A stretch of DNA of 64,000 nt from Kordia periserrulae (GCF_003054265.1 NZ_QBKT01000011.1:62001-126000); one strand, 5' to 3'; positions 8,791-18,753 are shown, numbered from the stretch's first letter. Made by a program: numbers and translations. Notes: a model not told the origin generated them from the letters alone.

Positions 8791-10503
8791 ATGAAAGGAA
8801 ACGAAACACTTGCCGGTTACGACATGGTGCTCGCCTTGTCGCAAAACACCATTAATTATCAGTTTTCACAATTACACAAACGCAATATCATTCATAAAAA
8901 ATGGGGCGTTTTGGGTGGAAAAACTACGAATAACAAAAATTTCCACATCACAGATCAAGATGCGGGATTTAAACAGAAAATTAACGATTGGATTGCCATT
9001 CAAAAAGAAATTGAAAAAGCTCGAGCAGCTAACAATTGGACGGAAATTGGCAATTTGATGAGTAGAGTACAATCGGAAAATCTAAACTTCACCTTTGGTT
9101 GGGATGCTGTTTTACTAGCGCCCGAAGTCAGTTTTATAAAAGACAATACCAAAGAAGTTTTTCTCGAACTCCGTTTTAAAAGTGGAAAATTGTACTACCG
9201 AGAAGAAGAAACCAAAGCGATTTCGATATTCGACTTGAAAGATGCTTTGTATGTTTTTAAAGTACCTATCGGACAGCTCAAAGTGTCTAAAGAAAACATG
9301 ATTATGGACGCTGGTGAAAGCGCAAAAACCATCATTCGCGAAAGCGGTTTGTCTGATGAAGATTTTACGATTCAAAGTCTGTTTCTAAACTTTGAAAACG
9401 CCAATATTTCAAGTTTTGACGCTACAAAAAGTAAATTACCTGAGGGTAGCGACTCTGATTTCCAAAATGCGATTGCAAACTATTTTAATATGACGGTAGC
9501 TGGAAGCAATAATCCGTATGTATTGGGCTACGGAATGCATCGCAAGAAAATAAAAGCGTCCGAAAAAGCGATGTTTCAACCGACTTCGCTCACATTTTCC
9601 ACATCGTACAGCAATAAAAACAAACAATCGGGTGTGTTTAGTGCGCTCAATTTTTTGATGATGCTCAACGATACCAAACCGCCAACTTCAACAACGGCAG
9701 GAATTCTTCCACATAGTTTAATTGAGCTCGGCAAAGACACTAGTAGCTCTACTGACGGCGTGTTTTCTATCCAACAAAATCATTTTAATACCTATTTAGA
9801 TTCATTGGATGCGTATGTACAAAAAACATTCACAAACTTAGATGGCGTAGAACTACAACACGGTTTTGAAAATGGCGTGATGAAACTTAAAAAACATGAC
9901 ACACACAAAGACGATACCATTGACACCGTGTACACCATTACCAAAATAGCAGCGACAAATAATAGTGATAATACTGGAATTAAAGTTCGCTATAAAATTG
10001 AAATTAGTGTAGATGTGATTGTAAAAGCATGGTTTTTAAAAGTAGGAGAAAAAACACTGTCAACTAGCGGACAGTACACGAAAGATGAAATTAAGCACAA
10101 AGGTTCACCTGGATATTTAGATTTTACCATCAAAGCAGGAAAAACAGGACGTTTTGATTTAGATCATAACCTCATCAAACCAAATATTGCTTTTGACGAA
10201 AACCCGAATTTATTTGGAAATGGTTTTTGGAAAGATTTGCTAAACATTTTAAGCATTGTTGTGTCGTGGGTTATTATTGTTGTCAATGCCATTGTGACAC
10301 AAATTACGGTCGATCTCGGAAAAGACAGTGCTTCGAGTTCTGGCTCTTTGATTGACAAACTCAATGATATAGATGTACTAAACCAAACCAACAAAGTGAT
10401 TCTTCCGCTTGGAAAAGTATATGCCTTTAAAAATTTACGCATGGATGCTGAACGCGATATTGTAGCGTACGACATTGCCTATGCACCTGTAATTGAAAAA
10501 TAA
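8791..10503 (+). CDS. Unknown protein, possible TULIP/P47-like fold; first gene of a 3-gene operon
   Basis: A 570-aa protein without signal peptide. The N-terminus reads AGYDMVLALSQNTINYQF (residues 8-25) and a second FGWDAVLLAP occurs near 101-110. These recall the 'G-W-D-x-V-x-A-x-S-x-x-x-x-N' opening of clostridial P47/OrfX-like TULIP lipid-binding proteins, but I recognise style, not identity. The middle is beta-rich with mixed hydrophobic strands. Near 470-500 is a very hydrophobic segment (ILSIVVSWVIIVVNAIV) that could be a membrane or lipid-groove helix. It is followed after 7 bp by the 900-aa gene, so the two are almost certainly co-transcribed. Function unknown. Confidence 0.75.
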   Translation: MKGNETLAGYDMVLALSQNTINYQFSQLHKRNIIHKKWGVLGGKTTNNKNFHITDQDAGFKQKINDWIAIQKEIEKARAANNWTEIGNLMSRVQSENLNFTFGWDAVLLAPEVSFIKDNTKEVFLELRFKSGKLYYREEETKAISIFDLKDALYVFKVPIGQLKVSKENMIMDAGESAKTIIRESGLSDEDFTIQSLFLNFENANISSFDATKSKLPEGSDSDFQNAIANYFNMTVAGSNNPYVLGYGMHRKKIKASEKAMFQPTSLTFSTSYSNKNKQSGVFSALNFLMMLNDTKPPTSTTAGILPHSLIELGKDTSSSTDGVFSIQQNHFNTYLDSLDAYVQKTFTNLDGVELQHGFENGVMKLKKHDTHKDDTIDTVYTITKIAATNNSDNTGIKVRYKIEISVDVIVKAWFLKVGEKTLSTSGQYTKDEIKHKGSPGYLDFTIKAGKTGRFDLDHNLIKPNIAFDENPNLFGNGFWKDLLNILSIVVSWVIIVVNAIVTQITVDLGKDSASSSGSLIDKLNDIDVLNQTNKVILPLGKVYAFKNLRMDAERDIVAYDIAYAPVIEK

Positions 10504-10510
10504 TAGCCTT

Positions 10511-13213
10511 ATGAACGTAGATCCAAAATTTCAAATAACGAAAAACGACAATGTAACTGTCGATTTTCAAAGTGAATTGATGCAAAATTACTTTCCAGAA
10601 TCTGCCATAGAAGCTGGAACAACGATTCGCTCATTAATGGTCGCTCCCGAACAACCTTTTATTTTTTGTTTGACAACTGATGGAAAATTACAAGGTATTC
10701 TGCGCACAGAAGGTTCCGCTTCTGGCTGGACACAATTGCTGTTTTCTGAAGGAAAAGTAACGTCTTTCGAACTTGAATACAATACAGAGGAAGACTATTT
10801 CCAGCTTGCTAAAGTTGAAGACAATAAAGTGTGGATTTCTGATGAAATTCCGCTCAACACGACACAATTTACTACGTTAGATAAAAGCCTATCGTGGGAA
10901 AGTATGGAAGCGCTTGAGGCGGATGAAATCATCAATAAAGTTTCTATTGGTGTTGAAAGAGTCGTGTTCTCAACTACTACCAAAGGAAAAGATGCTAAGT
11001 ATTATGTTGCCAATTTGGACGATTTAACTCCAAAACTATCCACACTGTTTGAAAATGGCATGAAAATTATTCAGTTTGAATTGGGGAATTTTCAATACAA
11101 TGATGGTGTTTTTATGTTGTATGATATTGGCAAAGAACGCTCGTTTGTATTTCAATCGTTTCCGGATGAACGTTATGGAAAAACGTCCAAAGCGCGTTTT
11201 GAAAGTTACGATCATGTCAACTGTTTTGCACTTGTAGAATCTGACGATACCAACGATATTGTGTATGCCGCAGGGAAAAATATTCATCAATTTGTGACTG
11301 GTATTGAAGATGAGGAAGTAGATGTTACCAAATTACCAGGAACGTTTGAAGCGATTACCAGAATTCGTGCCGCGCGAAACGGTGATTATCACAGCGTTTG
11401 GTCGCTCAACGAACACGGATTGTACTATCAAACCAATCATTTTTTTGAGCAAAAAACACAACAATTTGTGTCCAATCAATGGACGCAACCAATTGTCATG
11501 GCAGATGATGCAGAGCAATTTTGCTGTGTAAAAGGCAACGGCATTCGCAATCAGTTGTTTTCCATCAATACCAAATACGGAAGCGAACTCACGAGTTTAT
11601 GGCAAGATGCTACCACTACATTGTGGAACAAAAAAACGCTCTCAATCAAAGAAATTGATAGTTTGAAAAAAGTGAAATCCTATTCTGCCCATATCCGATT
11701 TCGCAGCAAAGCGACCAAAACGTTTCAAGGTTTGCACGTAAGGTTAAGTGCCGAAAGCAATTTGTTTGTGTATGTTGATAATGCAAGTTATCATATCGGA
11801 CCTCATAAAGAAGCGCTGATTCCGTTAAATGTCAATGCGGAATTCACCGTGATTTGTCCTGTTCAAGAGTTGGGTTCTTGCCGAATTTTACTCAATGCAG
11901 ATTTCTTAAAAAATACTGTTGCCATCAACTTAGCAAGTCAAGTGCTAGAAGATTTACAAAAAAAGGCTTCTTCTGGTAAAGACTTGGCATCTGCCCGCAA
12001 ACAAAACGGCGATTTGTTAGTGCCAAAAGGAACTGACATCAACACCTTAAACAGTGCTGCTGACGGCATTCAGAAAATGTTGGACGCTGCCAAAACAATG
12101 GAAAGTGACGCTAGCACAAACTTGCAACGTTCGTCGTTTACTGTGGGACAACTCATCGCTCCAAACACACAAATGCGCGTTAGTCATGTGGCGGCAAGTA
12201 GTGTTTCGCAGCACGGATTGACTTTGGGCGATTTTTTACATTCCGTTTGGGATGGCGCGAAGCATGCTGCCGAATTTATCGTTGAAAAAGTAAAAGACGG
12301 TTTGCAATTTGTCATTAAAATTGGCGAACAAGTCTTTCATTGGATTGTCAAAACCATTCGGGAAATTGGTGCGTTTATTCAGAAAATATTTGATGCGATT
12401 AAGGTCTTTTTTAAAGATTTGTTTGAATTTTTGGCGTTTCTGTTCGATTGGGATGCGATTGTGGCAACTAAAAATACTTTTAAAGATTTTACCAACGTCG
12501 CCATCATTTCGCTAAAAGATGAAATCAAAAACATTCGCAAGTTTGTGGATGATACATTGGACAAACAAATTGAGAAATTTTCTCCTGAATTGGTAGACAT
12601 TCCCGATTCACTCGGAAAAATAGATCCTTCTCAATCTTCTGATGAAAAAACTGCCGATCCGCGTGCCAATTGGTTAAATTCTAAAAAGAATTATTTACAC
12701 GACAGCACAGGAAAACCGATTAGTTCACAAATTCCGACCGATTTTACAGAGGTTTTTACTTCGTTTACGACGCAATTAAAAGATATTTTGGTAAAATCGG
12801 GAGAAGGTTTCAAGCTGCAAATGGACATTATTTTTGATGGTTTCAAAAAGATGATTCAAGGAGAGATGACCTTTTTAGACTTCCTGAAATTACTCTTGCA
12901 AAAACTCGCGGGATTAAGTTTATTTTTAGTCAAACAACTCATGGATTTAATTTTTGTATCGCTCGATGCGCTGATTGGCTTGGCGCAAGTCGGACTCAAT
13001 AAGCAATGGGAAATTCCTATCATCACACCAATTTATAAAGCAGTGACTAAAAGCGATGAATTGACATTTTTGGACGTCATGTGTCTTTTTGTGGCAATTC
13101 CAACCACCATTCTCTATAAAATTGGGGAAGGAAAAGCTCCGTTTGGCGCGGACAAAACCAAAGAGGAATTCATTAACAGAGGTAAAACCATTTTTCAACT
13201 CAACTTAAACTAA
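10511..13213 (+). CDS. Unknown 900-aa protein: beta-propeller-like N-terminus plus long amphipathic helices
   Basis: The start is set at ATG 10511, since the longer frame begins with TTG inside the previous gene. No signal peptide. Residues about 1-380 are repeated beta-strand units with alternating hydrophobic and charged strands, suggesting a propeller. Residues about 380-480 look like a beta-sandwich. After a linker, residues about 575-690 form continuous amphipathic or hydrophobic helices (FVIKIGEQVFHWIVKTIREIG, then FFKDLFEFLAFLFDWDAI), and another hydrophobic block lies near 770-850. The helices could insert into or coat a membrane. It sits between the TULIP-like gene (7 bp) and a small membrane protein (6 bp). 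No known function recognised. Confidence 0.75.
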   Translation: MNVDPKFQITKNDNVTVDFQSELMQNYFPESAIEAGTTIRSLMVAPEQPFIFCLTTDGKLQGILRTEGSASGWTQLLFSEGKVTSFELEYNTEEDYFQLAKVEDNKVWISDEIPLNTTQFTTLDKSLSWESMEALEADEIINKVSIGVERVVFSTTTKGKDAKYYVANLDDLTPKLSTLFENGMKIIQFELGNFQYNDGVFMLYDIGKERSFVFQSFPDERYGKTSKARFESYDHVNCFALVESDDTNDIVYAAGKNIHQFVTGIEDEEVDVTKLPGTFEAITRIRAARNGDYHSVWSLNEHGLYYQTNHFFEQKTQQFVSNQWTQPIVMADDAEQFCCVKGNGIRNQLFSINTKYGSELTSLWQDATTTLWNKKTLSIKEIDSLKKVKSYSAHIRFRSKATKTFQGLHVRLSAESNLFVYVDNASYHIGPHKEALIPLNVNAEFTVICPVQELGSCRILLNADFLKNTVAINLASQVLEDLQKKASSGKDLASARKQNGDLLVPKGTDINTLNSAADGIQKMLDAAKTMESDASTNLQRSSFTVGQLIAPNTQMRVSHVAASSVSQHGLTLGDFLHSVWDGAKHAAEFIVEKVKDGLQFVIKIGEQVFHWIVKTIREIGAFIQKIFDAIKVFFKDLFEFLAFLFDWDAIVATKNTFKDFTNVAIISLKDEIKNIRKFVDDTLDKQIEKFSPELVDIPDSLGKIDPSQSSDEKTADPRANWLNSKKNYLHDSTGKPISSQIPTDFTEVFTSFTTQLKDILVKSGEGFKLQMDIIFDGFKKMIQGEMTFLDFLKLLLQKLAGLSLFLVKQLMDLIFVSLDALIGLAQVGLNKQWEIPIITPIYKAVTKSDELTFLDVMCLFVAIPTTILYKIGEGKAPFGADKTKEEFINRGKTIFQLNLN

Positions 13214-13219
13214 CGCATC

Positions 13220-13864
13220 ATGACACAAGAAATAGATAACTCAGCAGAAAATACTTTAAACGATGTAGATAAAATATTCTCCATTGGCGGCATGGCACTT
13301 TCCGGATTGGGACTGCTATTCTACGCTGCCGAAGAAGTTGCAGATAGTACCGAAACCGATTTAGGTTTTGTGGGAAGCATCACCAAAACGATTTCAATGC
13401 TAGGATTGCTCGGCACTTTTTGGTCCATGGGATTATTGTACCACCGAAAAATAGAAATTCCTCCTGTAATTAAATGGGTTTTAATTCCGATTCTCGTGTT
13501 ACATATTTTGGTATTGGCATTGGTGCTTTCCATGCTCGCTCTCAAAACCAATAGTGTTTCTCATGTTGCAAAACTGGCTTTAAAATATGTAAAACCTGCG
13601 GTTTGTTCGCTTGGTGGTGCTGGTATCATTGTTGCGATGGCGGCAATGCCAAAACAACTTTTTAATATGAAATTTGTGGGAATGACCATTCATTATTTAC
13701 CCGCAGGATTGGGATACGCACCTATTAACAAACATCCGTTTTATGCAATTGTCATCTTAGTTCGTGCAGGCGGACTCATAACAACTTTTGCAGGAAACTT
13801 TATTGATATCATATCTGACGACAAAAAAGATTCACCAGAAGATACATCAAAAATTGAAGAATAA
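13220..13864 (+). CDS. Unknown four-helix membrane protein, last gene of operon
   Basis: A 214-aa integral membrane protein. Hydrophobic segments lie near residues 22-36, 50-70, 85-108 and 128-145, with a possible fifth near 175-195. N- and C-termini are acidic and soluble. It starts 6 bp after the 900-aa gene stop and is followed by a bidirectional terminator, closing the operon. No family recognised. Its position suggests it works in the membrane with the two upstream proteins. Confidence 0.7.
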   Translation: MTQEIDNSAENTLNDVDKIFSIGGMALSGLGLLFYAAEEVADSTETDLGFVGSITKTISMLGLLGTFWSMGLLYHRKIEIPPVIKWVLIPILVLHILVLALVLSMLALKTNSVSHVAKLALKYVKPAVCSLGGAGIIVAMAAMPKQLFNMKFVGMTIHYLPAGLGYAPINKHPFYAIVILVRAGGLITTFAGNFIDIISDDKKDSPEDTSKIEE

Positions 13865-13884
13865 CGCTATAAAAAATTCATACC

Positions 13885-13920
13885 AAAAAGCACACTTTTA
13901 CATGTTGAAGTGTGCTTTTT
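13885..13920. terminator. Bidirectional terminator between the unknown operon and the amidase
   Basis: 13-bp stem AAAAAGCACACTT/AAGTGTGCTTTTT with a 10-nt loop. T runs occur on both strands, suiting the convergent genes at 13864 and 13944. Confidence 0.85.
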
Positions 13921-13943
13921 GATTTTCTTTAAAAAGAATTTAT

Positions 13944-15575
13944 TTATTGATACTTTTTAGGTGCTTTACGCTTCTTAGAAGCTTGCTCGTAGGCATAGGC
14001 AAACTCTAATAGTTGCCGTTCCGTAAATGGTTTTCCTATGAATGTTAATCCTTTGGGTTCGCCTTTTTCAGTGTAGCCCATCGGAACGGTTAATGCAGGA
14101 TATTCCGCCACCGCTGCATACGCTGCATGATAATTATTGATTGATAAAATCGCGTCCAAATTATGGACTTCCATTGGCTCGTTTAAGAATTTTTGACCGT
14201 TTTGTTTCAATACTTTTTTTATCTCGGCGAATTCTGTTTTGTTGGCTTTATCGTTCACAATTCCGTAGAATAATTTTTGTCCGTACGGCATTGCGTTGAC
14301 AGAATCTTTTTTGTTGAAATCAATCACATCTTGCACCGATTTGAATGAAAGTGATTTGCTTCCATGTTGCTCAAAATACGCTGGCAAATCGTTTTGCATG
14401 TCTAAATTCAACAGATTGATAAATTTTGGAAGTGGTACCTGTGCTGCTTCAATTTCTACAATTTCTGCACCTTGCTTTTTAAGAACATCAATCGCGGCTA
14501 CATAGAGCGAATCTTCCATCAAGTTTTTGAGCGCGCCAATTCGGTTTCCCATAAGTGAAATATCACCTCTCTTTACCATTTCATAATAATAACTTCCAGA
14601 ATATTTTAGTGATTTACTTTTAGCATCCGTTGCATCGTAACCGTACAAAGCCCCTAAAAGAATAGCATTGTCAATCACATTTTTAGTCATTGGTCCAGGT
14701 GTATCAAGCGTACTCGAAATCGGCACAATTCCTGAGCGACTCAACAATCCGATAGTAGGTTTCAATCCCACAACCGAGTTTTGACTTGATGGTGATAAAA
14801 TAGAACCTGCCGTTTCCGTTCCAACAGCAGCAACGGCGAAATTAGCCGCAACCGCTACACCACTTCCTGAACTCGATCCGCCAGTGTCAAATATTTTTCT
14901 TCCGTACGGATTTAAGGTTTGTCCACCAATGGCACTGTAACCACTTGGACAATCACCACAGAAAAAATACGCCCATTCGCTCAAATTGGCTTTTCCTAAA
15001 ATGATAGCGCCTTCGTCTTTCAATCGTTTTGTGATAAACGCATCATTTGTCATATTATCTTTCAGTGCCAGCGCGCCTGCTGTAGTAGGCATGTTTTCTG
15101 TATTGATGTTGTCTTTCAACAAGATTGGCATTCCGAAAATAAGTGGCTTTAATCGCTTGTTAAAGAAATCACGATCGCGTTGTTGTGCTTCTGCAATTGC
15201 ATTCGGATTAATACTGATGACGGAATTTAAAGACAACTCATTATTTCGGTCGTATTTTTTGATGCGATACAGATAAAATTTGACAAGCTGCTCATAGGTA
15301 AACACACCTTGCGTTCTGTATTGGTGAAGTTCTAGAATATTTTTTTCGAGAATATACGGTTTTAGGCGTTGATAATCAGCTTCGGTAAAATCTTCCATTT
15401 GCTTTAAAACAGCATTCCAGATATCGTTGTTTTCAATATTTTTTGAATCTAATACTTTAAATTCTCTGAACTCTTTAGCACTGATATCAGAAATATCATT
15501 CTCCGTTTGTACATTTTTTTGGGTATGGCAAGCTATTGACGAAAATAGCGCGAGTAGTACTATAATTTTCTTCAT
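13944..15575 (-). CDS. Amidase-signature family hydrolase, lipoprotein
   Basis: A 543-aa lipoprotein (lipobox IAC, Cys16) of the amidase signature family. The Ser-cisSer-Lys triad is visible: K154 in LLKDNI, the GGSSSGSG loop at 232-239 with cis-Ser about 234, and nucleophile S258 in TETAGSI. The family hydrolyses amide bonds of small molecules or peptides. The lipid anchor and lack of gatCB neighbours argue against the GatA tRNA-amidotransferase role. Substrate not predictable. Convergent with the preceding operon. Confidence 0.9.
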   Translation of the reverse strand: MKKIIVLLALFSSIACHTQKNVQTENDISDISAKEFREFKVLDSKNIENNDIWNAVLKQMEDFTEADYQRLKPYILEKNILELHQYRTQGVFTYEQLVKFYLYRIKKYDRNNELSLNSVISINPNAIAEAQQRDRDFFNKRLKPLIFGMPILLKDNINTENMPTTAGALALKDNMTNDAFITKRLKDEGAIILGKANLSEWAYFFCGDCPSGYSAIGGQTLNPYGRKIFDTGGSSSGSGVAVAANFAVAAVGTETAGSILSPSSQNSVVGLKPTIGLLSRSGIVPISSTLDTPGPMTKNVIDNAILLGALYGYDATDAKSKSLKYSGSYYYEMVKRGDISLMGNRIGALKNLMEDSLYVAAIDVLKKQGAEIVEIEAAQVPLPKFINLLNLDMQNDLPAYFEQHGSKSLSFKSVQDVIDFNKKDSVNAMPYGQKLFYGIVNDKANKTEFAEIKKVLKQNGQKFLNEPMEVHNLDAILSINNYHAAYAAVAEYPALTVPMGYTEKGEPKGLTFIGKPFTERQLLEFAYAYEQASKKRKAPKKYQ

Positions 15576-15677
15576 TTTAATGCGTTATTTATGGATATAA
15601 AGATACAATCTAAAAGTTTAACTGTTTGGATTTCTTGTTTTTTTAGCTTCTAAATGTCGAACTCATTATTGTTTTTA

Positions 15678-15685
15678 TATATTTG
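15678..15685 (+). promoter_or_regulatory. -7 box for the FN3 lipoprotein
   Basis: TATATTTG, an exact TAnnTTTG match, ends 22 nt before the ATG at 15708. It lies inside the longer reading frame and so supports the shorter start. Confidence 0.5.
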
Positions 15686-15707
15686 TCATACACGAAAAAA
15701 AATTTTT

Positions 15708-17048
15708 ATGAGAAAAGTAGTTTTACTTCTACTGATAGGATTTGCATTCTCATGTTCAGATGAGGTGCAAATTCCAGAGATTATACAACCTTGCCAACCT
15801 GTTGCCGCTTCTTTTGCTTCAGATATTACCAATAATTCCGCAAGACTTAACTGGTGCGGAACCGTAAATGACGCAGGCGAATGTTTACCTGTAACGGGCG
15901 TTACTTGGACAGCTTCTTGGGGAAGTCCAGGGTTCAATCCAGACGAAGGAACCATTATTGACACACCAACATCGAGCATCAATATTACAGGCTTATCTCC
16001 ACAAACATCTTATGAATTTTATGTGAAATCTGATTGCGACTTAGGCAATAATGAATGGTATGGTCCAACAGAATTTACAACTTCGTGTCCAGCACCAACC
16101 AATTTAGGAGCTGCTGATATTACACAAACTGGTGCTACACTAACTTGGATGCCAGGTGGAAGTGAAATTGCTTGGGAAGTAAAATATGGTTTGGTAGGAT
16201 TCAATTTGGAAGAAGCAGATGCGTTTGCTACTGGAGACAATTCAGGATATCCTATAACCAATCTACAACCAAATAGTGATTACGAATTTTACGTAAGAGC
16301 CAATTGTAACGCGACTACTGATGGAGATCAAACGGGAAGTTTTAGCGCCTTTTCTGGACCTTACAGATTTTCAACGTGTTTACCTCCTTTGAATTTATCT
16401 ATTGATGATGTTACGCAAATTTCTGCAGGATTAAGTTGGGATTCAAACTCACAAACCGTTTGGGAAATTAGTTATGGAGAAGCAGCAACTTTTACACCTG
16501 ATACTGGAACTATGGTTACGGTGAGCAATACCAATTATACGGTAACAGGATTATGTCCGTCAACCACCTATACTTTTGCTATCAGAACGCTTTGTGGAGT
16601 TACCACGCAAAGCTCATGGATTAACTTTGGAAATGTAACTACTCCAGCATTGGAATATACAGGAATGTACACGTATGAAGAAATAGGCAATACTGACGAA
16701 CCTATTTTTGGAAATCCTACCACTGTTGAAATGGTACAAGTTTCTGATACTGAGAGAAGCATTACTGTAAAGTATTTAGCCAATTTGGATGTGATGAATA
16801 CACAACCAACAATGACGTTCAATTTTACGCTAAATTGTGACGGAACGGTAACTGTGACAGATGATCAAGACACCAACTTTAATTGCGGTGGCGATAACGT
16901 GTTATTAGGACAAGGAATGGCAATGCCAGCATCGTACAATATAACAGACGATAGCACCATCGATATCCGATTTGTAGAAGACACTGCAAGTGCTACGTGT
17001 ACAAATGCACCACAATCAGAAGTCGTGATTCGATTGACGAAATTGTAA
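15708..17048 (+). CDS. Fibronectin type III repeat lipoprotein
   Basis: A 446-aa surface or periplasmic lipoprotein with lipobox FSC (Cys16). Three FN3-like units follow (about 25-130, 130-230, 230-315), each with the 'A.LTW....W.V.YG....Y.I..L.P.T.Y.FYVR..C' pattern. The C-terminal 115 aa form another beta domain. ATG 15708 is chosen because the signal peptide begins there and a -7 box lies upstream. The gene is monocistronic and ends in an unusually long terminator. It is likely an adhesion or scaffold protein; the partner is unknown. Confidence 0.85.
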   Translation: MRKVVLLLLIGFAFSCSDEVQIPEIIQPCQPVAASFASDITNNSARLNWCGTVNDAGECLPVTGVTWTASWGSPGFNPDEGTIIDTPTSSINITGLSPQTSYEFYVKSDCDLGNNEWYGPTEFTTSCPAPTNLGAADITQTGATLTWMPGGSEIAWEVKYGLVGFNLEEADAFATGDNSGYPITNLQPNSDYEFYVRANCNATTDGDQTGSFSAFSGPYRFSTCLPPLNLSIDDVTQISAGLSWDSNSQTVWEISYGEAATFTPDTGTMVTVSNTNYTVTGLCPSTTYTFAIRTLCGVTTQSSWINFGNVTTPALEYTGMYTYEEIGNTDEPIFGNPTTVEMVQVSDTERSITVKYLANLDVMNTQPTMTFNFTLNCDGTVTVTDDQDTNFNCGGDNVLLGQGMAMPASYNITDDSTIDIRFVEDTASATCTNAPQSEVVIRLTKL

Positions 17049-17058
17049 TTGTTTAGAC

Positions 17059-17113
17059 AAAATATACCATAAGAAAAGCGGCTATTAAAGCCGCTTTTCT
17101 TATGGTATATTTT
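17059..17113. terminator. Very long perfect bidirectional terminator
   Basis: 25-bp perfect inverted repeat (arms 17059-17083 and 17089-17113) around a 5-nt ATTAA loop, followed by T residues. It separates the FN3 gene from convergent ftsY. Confidence 0.85.
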
Positions 17114-17240
17114 TTTAGACTTGCTTAGATTTTTAGATGAGTAGAACTTTTCTAAAACGTTTCTGCTTTGCAGAAATAACATCTAAAAGCGTAGCCGTCT
17201 AAGAAAGTTCGAGTCTGTGACTCGAACTGCGTCTAACAAT

Positions 17241-18197
17241 CTATTTTTTAAAGAATGAATCTACAAATTCGTATTTATTGAATACTTGTAAATCTTCAAT
17301 GCCTTCACCTACACCAATGTATTTTACAGGAATTTGAAATTGATCAGAAATTCCAATCACTACACCACCTTTTGCAGTTCCATCGAGTTTAGTTACGGCT
17401 AATGTCGTTACTTCTGTAGCCGCTGTAAACTGTTTCGCTTGCTCAAATGCATTTTGACCTGTTGAACCATCTAACACTAATAAAACGTCGTGAGGCGCGT
17501 CGTCAATTACTTTTTGCATCACTTTTTTGACTTTGGTCAACTCTTTCATCAAATTGACTTTGTTGTGCAAACGTCCAGCCGTATCAATAATAATCACATC
17601 CGCGTCTTGTGCTACTCCAGATTTTAAGGTATCATACGCTACTGAAGCTGGATCGCTTCCCATATTTTGTTTTACAATCGGAACGCCTACTCTATCTGCC
17701 CAAACTTGCAATTGGTCAATCGCTGCGGCTCTAAACGTATCAGCAGCTCCTAAAACTACTTTTAAGCCTTTCTTATTGAATTGATACGCCAATTTACCAA
17801 TGGTGGTTGTTTTTCCAACTCCATTCACGCCAACAACCATCAATACATACGGTTTTTTATTGGCTGGAACGGTATATTCTGTTTCTTCTCCAGAATTGGT
17901 TTCAGACAGCAATCCTGCAATTTCTTCACGGAGAATTTTATTTAACTCGTCAGTTCCTAGATATTTATCTTTGGCAACTCTTTCTTCAATTCGGTCAATA
18001 ATTTTCAGTGTGGTATCTACACCGACATCACTGCTCACCAATACTTCTTCTAAATTATCTAAAACTTCATCATCCACTTTGCTTTTTCCAGCGACAGCTT
18101 TGGTTAGTTTTGAGAAGAAACTTGATTTGGATTTTTCCAAACCTTTATCGAGGGTTTCTTTTTTTTCTGATGAAAATATTTTTTTAAAAAAACTCAT
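17241..18197 (-). CDS. ftsY: Signal recognition particle receptor FtsY
   Basis: A 318-aa SRP receptor GTPase that docks ribosome-nascent chain-SRP complexes at the inner membrane. G1 P-loop GVNGVGKTT is at 123-131, DTAGR at 205-209 and TKLDG at 269-273. The acidic N-terminal A domain is short, as usual in Bacteroidota, starting with the amphipathic MSFFKKIF membrane-targeting helix. It lies downstream of rpmB-rpmG-DUF4295, but a terminator between them indicates separate transcription. Confidence 0.97.
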   Translation of the reverse strand: MSFFKKIFSSEKKETLDKGLEKSKSSFFSKLTKAVAGKSKVDDEVLDNLEEVLVSSDVGVDTTLKIIDRIEERVAKDKYLGTDELNKILREEIAGLLSETNSGEETEYTVPANKKPYVLMVVGVNGVGKTTTIGKLAYQFNKKGLKVVLGAADTFRAAAIDQLQVWADRVGVPIVKQNMGSDPASVAYDTLKSGVAQDADVIIIDTAGRLHNKVNLMKELTKVKKVMQKVIDDAPHDVLLVLDGSTGQNAFEQAKQFTAATEVTTLAVTKLDGTAKGGVVIGISDQFQIPVKYIGVGEGIEDLQVFNKYEFVDSFFKK

Positions 18198-18362
18198 AAT
18201 GCGTGGGTAATTTTTTTAATTCTACAGATGGCAAAAACTATAAAACAAGATACTTAAATTTTGTCAAAATTTCACAGCGCTTTGCCTCCATTTTGCTGGC
18301 AATTATCCTGCCTAATTTACCAATCGGTAAAAGTGTCATGCATGCGTTAACGTATAAAAACA

Positions 18363-18392
18363 AAAAGCTACTCTCTTTCGAAAGTAGCTTTC
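18363..18392 (-). terminator. Terminator of the rpmB-rpmG-DUF4295 operon
   Basis: Stem AAAGCTACT/AGTAGCTTT with an A-rich left flank, which reads as a T run on the minus strand just past the DUF4295 stop. Confidence 0.75.
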
Positions 18393-18414
18393 TTGTGTGT
18401 ATATAATTATATAC

Positions 18415-18564
18415 TTATTTTTTTAACCAATCGTTTACTTCGTCTGGAGACATGATTGACTCAACAAATGTGTAAGCACCCGTTTTTGGTGACTTTACCA
18501 TTTTGATAGCTTTTGTTAATCTTTTTGATCCTGTTTGTAAGGATGCTACTGCTTTCTTTGCCAT
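18415..18564 (-). CDS. DUF4295 family small basic protein
   Basis: A 49-aa basic protein too short for routine ORF calling, translated by hand from the minus strand. It begins MAKKAVASLQTGSKRLTKA and ends DEVNDWLKK. In Bacteroidota a DUF4295 gene conventionally sits directly after rpmG, as it does here (6 bp after the rpmG stop). The length, basic lysine-rich composition and ribosomal operon suggest a ribosome-associated role, but that is inference. Confidence 0.88.
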   Translation of the reverse strand: MAKKAVASLQTGSKRLTKAIKMVKSPKTGAYTFVESIMSPDEVNDWLKK

Positions 18565-18570
18565 GACTTA

Positions 18571-18753
18571 TTATTTTATTTCTTTGTGAACAGTCATTCT
18601 CTTCAAGATAGGATTAAACTTTTTAATCTCTAATCTATCTGGAGTATTTTTCTTATTTTTTGTAGTGATATAACGTGAAGTTCCTGGTTGTCCAGAAGCT
18701 TTGTGCTCTGTACACTCTAGTATCACTTGAACTCTATTTCCTTTCTTCGCCAT
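18571..18753 (-). CDS. rpmG: 50S ribosomal protein L33
   Basis: A 60-aa L33, recognised from [17 protein letters not shown] and the C-terminal RLEIKKFNP. The first zinc-ribbon cysteine (C14) is present, but the paired CxxC ligands are absent, so this is a C-minus type. It is the second gene of the rpmB-rpmG-DUF4295 operon. Confidence 0.97.
   Translation of the reverse strand: MAKKGNRVQVILECTEHKASGQPGTSRYITTKNKKNTPDRLEIKKFNPILKRMTVHKEIK

Noticed and set aside
8791-13864. Phage tail, contractile injection system or toxin complex (Tc) locus
   Set aside because: No sheath, tube, baseplate, VgrG/PAAR, Rhs or integrase genes accompany the three genes.
13944-15575. GatA subunit of the tRNA amidotransferase
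   Set aside because: It has a lipoprotein signal and no gatB/gatC neighbours; an exported amidase is more likely.
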